NCBI GenBank assembly: GCA_003427395.1
Contig: BFEA01000042.1
Coordinates: forward strand, 4,807,943-4,828,122
Reading direction: 5' to 3'
DNA: 20,180 bases
From: Chara braunii
Lineage: Eukaryota > Streptophyta > Charophyceae > Charales > Characeae
The notes beneath the pieces are model-generated. The model saw only the letters and a list, made by a program, of their open reading frames with translations. It did no database searches and was not told the DNA's origin. Position numbers and translations under genes: made by a program. This document shows, one piece after another, positions 17,364 to 20,180 of this stretch. Each line of letters starts with the position of its first letter. Position 1 is the first letter of the stretch.

Positions 17364-17401
17364 CAAAAAAACAAAAAAACAAAAAAACAAAAAAACAAAA
17401 A
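17364..17401. repeat. caaaaaaa microsatellite
   Basis: At least four exact 8-base units inside the 389-bp MITE. Confidence 0.95.
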
Positions 17402-17561
17402 ATATCGCCCTCACGATTCGGCCAAAGCTTGGCGCGCAGTTCTGCTCCGCCTCGGCAACAAGAGCCCCGGAGGTAGCGGTGGTTTAAACGAGGACTCTGC
17501 AAACGGAAAAAGAACGAAAAATGAAAGGATAAGAAAAAGGCCGTTCACGGTTCACCTCCAA

Positions 17562-17645
17562 TTTTCCGATTTCCACCTTACGCGACAAGTCCCTTGTCCA
17601 CCAATGAGCCTAGCTCAGCTGGCACGTAAGGTGGAAATTGGAAAC
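17562..17645. repeat. Inverted repeat enclosing a Pol III A box
   Basis: ttttccgatttccaccttacg (17562-17582) pairs with 17625-17645 at 19 of 21 positions. The loop contains a smaller gacaag/cttgtc hairpin and the A box of the following tRNA-like sequence. Confidence 0.75.
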
Positions 17646-17680
17646 GGGATTATAGACCTGCGTTCGAATCCCGATGGACC
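17604..17680 (+). ncRNA. tRNA-like sequence with A and B boxes, likely SINE head
   Basis: tagctcagctggca (17611-17624) matches the tRNA A box and gttcgaatccc (17662-17672) the B box, at normal tRNA spacing. The D and anticodon stems do not form (gtaaggtggaaattggaaac replaces them), so it is not a working tRNA. A tRNA-derived SINE head or pseudogene fits best. Confidence 0.55.
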
Positions 17681-17833
17681 TCGATGAACGGAATGACATA
17701 ATTATCATGCATTGCCATGGATGCCGTAAACTCGACGCTGATACTCTCAAGGCTGTTGCTCTTGCTTGCACCAACGGCCAAGTGTTCTTTCTATATCAAT
17801 AATAGTGATTTCATTTCGTAATCCGTACAGATA

Positions 17834-17932
17834 TGGCTGACAGTCTAAAGTAGGTGTACGATTACCAAAATGTGCCTTGTCAGTCGGTACACCTAACAAA
17901 CTGTGGATATAAAGTTGCAAGCTCGAATCCAG
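17834..17932 (+). ncRNA. Second tRNA-like sequence, weaker
   Basis: tggctgacagtc (17834) is an imperfect A box and gctcgaatcc (17921-17930) a near B box. In between, taggtgtac (17851) and gtacaccta (17887) form a 9-bp inverted repeat. About 75-80 bases after each of the two plus-strand tRNA-like B boxes, tctcaaggctgt recurs (17746 and 18008), so they may be the heads of two copies of one SINE. Confidence 0.35.
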
Positions 17933-18029
17933 ATACAATCAGATGACCAGAATAGGATTATCTGGGGCCGGTCAGTTCAATCAATTGCAATGATGCAATG
18001 ATGATATCTCAAGGCTGTCAAGGGATAAT

Positions 18030-18336
18030 GGGGCTCGTTATACACCCCTCGGGCGCGTAAAGTCCCCGAGGAATTGTTGGTTCCACCTATCCTCGGGAAT
18101 GCAGTCGGGGAAAAAAAGTGAAAACACTCCGAAGGAAATTCCTTGGGCTCCGAGGATTCCCCAGCCATTTCTTCCTTTTGCCCAAGGGACCTCACGAGGT
18201 CCCTTGGACAAAAGGAGTCCGTGTTTCGCGGAGAGGAGCGGGCACATGGGTAGAGAGACGTTACAACCGAGAATCTGGATCGTGGCGGCACCCTATTGGC
18301 TGAAGGCCTCAAGCACTTTTTTTTTTTCTTTCTTTC

Positions 18337-18367
<31 letters not shown>

Positions 18368-18492
18368 CGAAGGAAATGTCATCGGGCGACATACACGAGG
18401 ACAGGTGGAACGAAGGGCCCAAATTTCCTTTTGAACCAAAAGGAATTTTTCCTTTTGCCCGAGGATTTCAATAGGAGTGTCTAACAAGCCCC
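18030..18492. mobile_element. Harbinger-type MITE with 3-bp target-site duplication
   Basis: The ends ggggctcgttatacacccct (18030-18049) and the complement of 18473-18492 (ggggcttgttagacactcct) agree at 17 of 20 positions. Flanking aat occurs at 18027-18029 and 18493-18495. The ends resemble gggcctcgttagaccctcc of the element at 3562-5266, and 18119-18210 is similar to 3652-3750. Inside are a ccaagggacctc/gaggtcccttgg hairpin at about 18181-18209 and a T run at 18318-18364. No coding sequence. Confidence 0.85.
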
Positions 18493-18495
18493 AAT

Positions 18496-18692
18496 GAAAG
18501 ATTGGAGAGAAGGATACAATGGGATGAAAAAAAAGGGGGGGGGGAAACAAAAAAAAACAAAACAGAAAAAACAAGACCGTTGCTCTTTTCAGAAAGAATG
18601 TCGCGTACTTTAAAGTTTAAACTACTTTTCTTTTTTTTTTCACGAAGTTTCTTTTTTTTTCTTTTAAAGAAAAACTTTCAATTAAAACAAGG
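18496..18692. other. Homopolymer-rich spacer
   Basis: A-rich and G-rich blocks (18526-18560) and T runs. No feature is recognised. Confidence 0.4.
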
Positions 18693-18932
18693 AAGAGGGC
18701 CTGGCGTCGGATTCAAGGTGAAGAGGTTCCCCCCCCTTCCAATATCCTGCTCAGTCAATCCCCTGGATCCAAGGGTAATCAATGCTGGCAGGAATCCCAC
18801 AATGGTGTGTCAGATGTACTACTACAATCTCAGTCTGTATAAGGGACGCTGGACCCACCAATAGATGGAGCCTCTCCCCAAGTGCTAGTGGTGCCTGCTC
18901 TTATCAGCACCACCAACACTGGTGTGAGTTAA

Positions 18933-18971
<39 letters not shown>

Positions 18972-18977
18972 GCCTGG
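18693..18977 (+). mobile_element. SINE with 12-bp target-site duplication and poly(A) tail
   Basis: aagagggcctgg occurs at 18693-18704 and 18966-18977. The element in between ends in an A run of about 35 (18932-18967, overlapping the duplication). The internal motif aagggacgctggacccaccaatag (about 18841-18864) identifies the family of 6678, 8909-9229 and 20015-20180, here lacking part of the gctgctcc segment. The 3' end ctgctcttatcagcacc resembles ctgctcgtatcagcaacc at about 20101. No ORF. Confidence 0.85.
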
Positions 18978-19360
18978 GCCGCCTGGCGTCCCTCAGATGA
19001 AGGCTGCGACCGCATGGGGCTGAGAAAGGCACTCCCGGCCAGTCCCATCCCCAACCACAGCCATCTAGCCTCTGAGACCCCGGCCTCCGGCACGCCACAG
19101 GGAATGTAGCTTACTTTTTAGTACCTTGATGCGTGATTTTGACTGGATTTGGGGGCAGCACCTTGAGCAATATCTGCAACGGAATCAACAAGGTGACTCG
19201 ATGCGCTGCTGCGCGGCCTGTGACTGCGTGTCATCGTATTGCCCCCATCTCTTTCTTGTTTATCTTTGAGTGTGGCTTCACACACACACTCTGCTATGTT
19301 CATTCAGTCTTTAGTAATGAGAAAAATACAAACAATATGTGCCACACATGAAGTTCCACT
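18978..19360. other. Intergenic sequence, no gene recognised
   Basis: Mixed sequence, no supported frame, RNA or repeat. Confidence 0.4.
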
Positions 19361-19542
19361 CATTCAGGTGGGACCAGGTGGGACCAGGTGGGCCTCATTC
19401 AAGACTCAAGTAAAGAAAGAGTCTCAAAAGACTTGAACTCAAAAGTCAAATCTCATTCCACCACCATTCAGGTGGGACCACGTGGGACCAGGTGGGACTC
19501 GTTCAAGACTCAAGTAAAGAGTCTTAAGAGAAGTGAACTCAA
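19361..19542. repeat. Two-copy tandem repeat, 104-bp period, with a 10-bp subrepeat
   Basis: cattcaggtgggacca starts at 19361 and 19465. Each unit holds three near-copies of aggtgggacc, then c(a/g)ttcaagactcaagtaaag, then gaactcaaaag. Within a unit tcaagact..agtctcaaaagacttga can fold back. Confidence 0.9.
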
Positions 19543-19696
19543 AAGAAAGACCCCTTCGCCTACTGTTGCTTCCGATCTTCCCAGCAGTACATAAGGTGAC
19601 GACAGCTGATACTGGGGTAGGCCCCTCCATACCGTCCGGCAACCAAGTATGGAGTCCTATGTGTGCGGATTTTCTCCTAGAGCTCCATCAAACAGT

Positions 19697-19743
19697 AAAA
19701 CACAAATAGCAAAAAAAAAAAGAAAAAAAAAACACAAATAGCA
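19697..19743. repeat. Poly(A) block between 15-bp direct repeats
   Basis: aaaacacaaatagca is exact at 19697-19711 and 19729-19743, with only aaaaaaaaaagaaaaaa between. It looks like a target-site duplication around a retroposon tail that lost its body, or an extremely truncated insertion. Slippage is the alternative. Confidence 0.7.
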
Positions 19744-20014
19744 GTTAGGGCATGAGCTTTCATATTTAAAAATTATCTTCTCTGGTGCTGGCAGCGATGA
19801 CATGACAAGGCCAGAGTGGGCACATCAACATGACTTGACTCGGACAGCGAATACTGCAGTCGCAATAGCTATGTCGTACTGTTGCAGCCGACTCAACGGA
19901 CCAGGGGGCTGCCACATGGTGCTCTCAAACAACTACCATACCTATACGTATGACATGTTAACTTTTTTGTGTTTTTTTTTTTTACATGTAATTTAGCCTC
20001 CTGCTTACGTTGTG
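19744..20014. other. Intergenic sequence, no gene recognised
   Basis: Mixed sequence with a T run at about 19972-19983. Nothing supported. Confidence 0.35.
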
Positions 20015-20180
20015 AAGGGACGCTGGACCCGGTTTGAAGCAGGTCCAGCTCCCCGCCAATGGAACAGAGGCATCCAAGAGCGGGTACAGTAGAGGGGATG
20101 TCTGCTCGTATCAGCAACCCCTCTACACCCGGTTGCTGATGTTCTCGTTTCAAAACAAGACAAAAAAAACCGAAAAAAAA
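20015..20180 (+). mobile_element. SINE copy truncated by the window edge
   Basis: Starts aagggacgctggacccgg, continues through agctccccgccaatgg and ctgctcgtatcagcaacc, and becomes A-rich at 20161 (aaaaaaaccgaaaaaaaa). Matches the family at 18705-18965 in the order of motifs. The 3' flank and any duplication lie beyond the window. The 5' boundary is uncertain and may be upstream of 20015. Confidence 0.7.

Larger units (their letters stand above)
17099..17487. mobile_element. MITE of the ttaaaccaccagtac family carrying a tRNA-like insert
   Basis: The ends ttaaaccaccactacct (17099-17115) and aggtagcggtggtttaa (17471-17487) are inverted repeats at 16 of 17 positions. At 389 bp it is far longer than its relatives (125-159 bp), the extra length being the tRNA-like sequence (17262-17337, minus) and a caaaaaaa microsatellite (about 17364-17401). 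No flanking duplication is seen. Long frames on both strands merely read through the tRNA-like block. Confidence 0.75.

Noticed and set aside
17214-17687. A 157-residue plus-strand frame
   Set aside because: It reads the complement of a tRNA-like sequence and the caaaaaaa microsatellite, a common source of false proteins.

Overview
The window looks like repeat-dominated nuclear DNA from a eukaryote. There is no bacterial-style gene packing, no operon and no rRNA. What can be supported is transposon debris, several families of short inverted-repeat elements, retroposons with poly(A) tails and target-site duplications, long homopolymer runs, microsatellites and degenerate minisatellites. The only coding sequence I recognise with confidence is a broken PIF/Harbinger transposase. 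Plants and streptophyte algae carry many such transposases, and the style of this one, together with the density of MITE-like repeats, would fit a large plant or charophyte-type genome. That taxonomic guess is inference only.

Layout. Bases 24-58 are not biological: they match the Nextera (Tn5) mate-pair junction adaptor, so the first ~23 bases may not be contiguous with the rest. 242-690 is a pyrimidine-rich low-complexity tract. 1154-2613 (minus) is the Harbinger transposase, with two catalytic aspartates in one frame, the third in another frame, and an in-frame stop. 3562-5266 is a second Harbinger-type element bounded by perfect 26-bp terminal inverted repeats. It keeps only an N-terminal transposase fragment (minus) and an unidentified coding-like ORF (plus). 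A 463-bp MITE at 18030-18492 shares its subterminal sequence and has similar ends.

5400-9250 holds a long foldback (5458-5639), duplicated SINE-like pieces, two of three copies of a MITE family whose ends read ctacc..cttc, and a SINE-like retroposon (8909-9229) flanked by a 12-bp duplication and containing three 85-bp tandem units. 9900-11120 contains tandem repeats, the third ctacc-type MITE and the first copy of a second MITE family whose ends read ttaaaccaccagtac. 11630-13150 is a long pyrimidine-rich minisatellite with a recurring conserved core. 13455-14136 holds a 163-bp tandem pair and two more ttaaaccaccagtac MITEs, one with a 6-bp target-site duplication.

14140-16250 is mostly anonymous DNA with a pair of inverted dispersed repeats. 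16267-16560 (minus) may be a true host exon. 17099-18000 contains a further MITE with a tRNA-like body and two more tRNA-like Pol III-type sequences. The last 2 kb carries a second SINE with 12-bp duplications, a 104-bp tandem repeat, an orphan poly(A) block between 15-bp direct repeats, and a third SINE running into the window edge.

There is no gene cluster that works together, and I see no evidence of a defence, biosynthetic or other multi-gene system. The interest lies in the mobile elements: apparent autonomous-to-MITE relationships, tandem amplification inside a retroposon, and tRNA-like captures.
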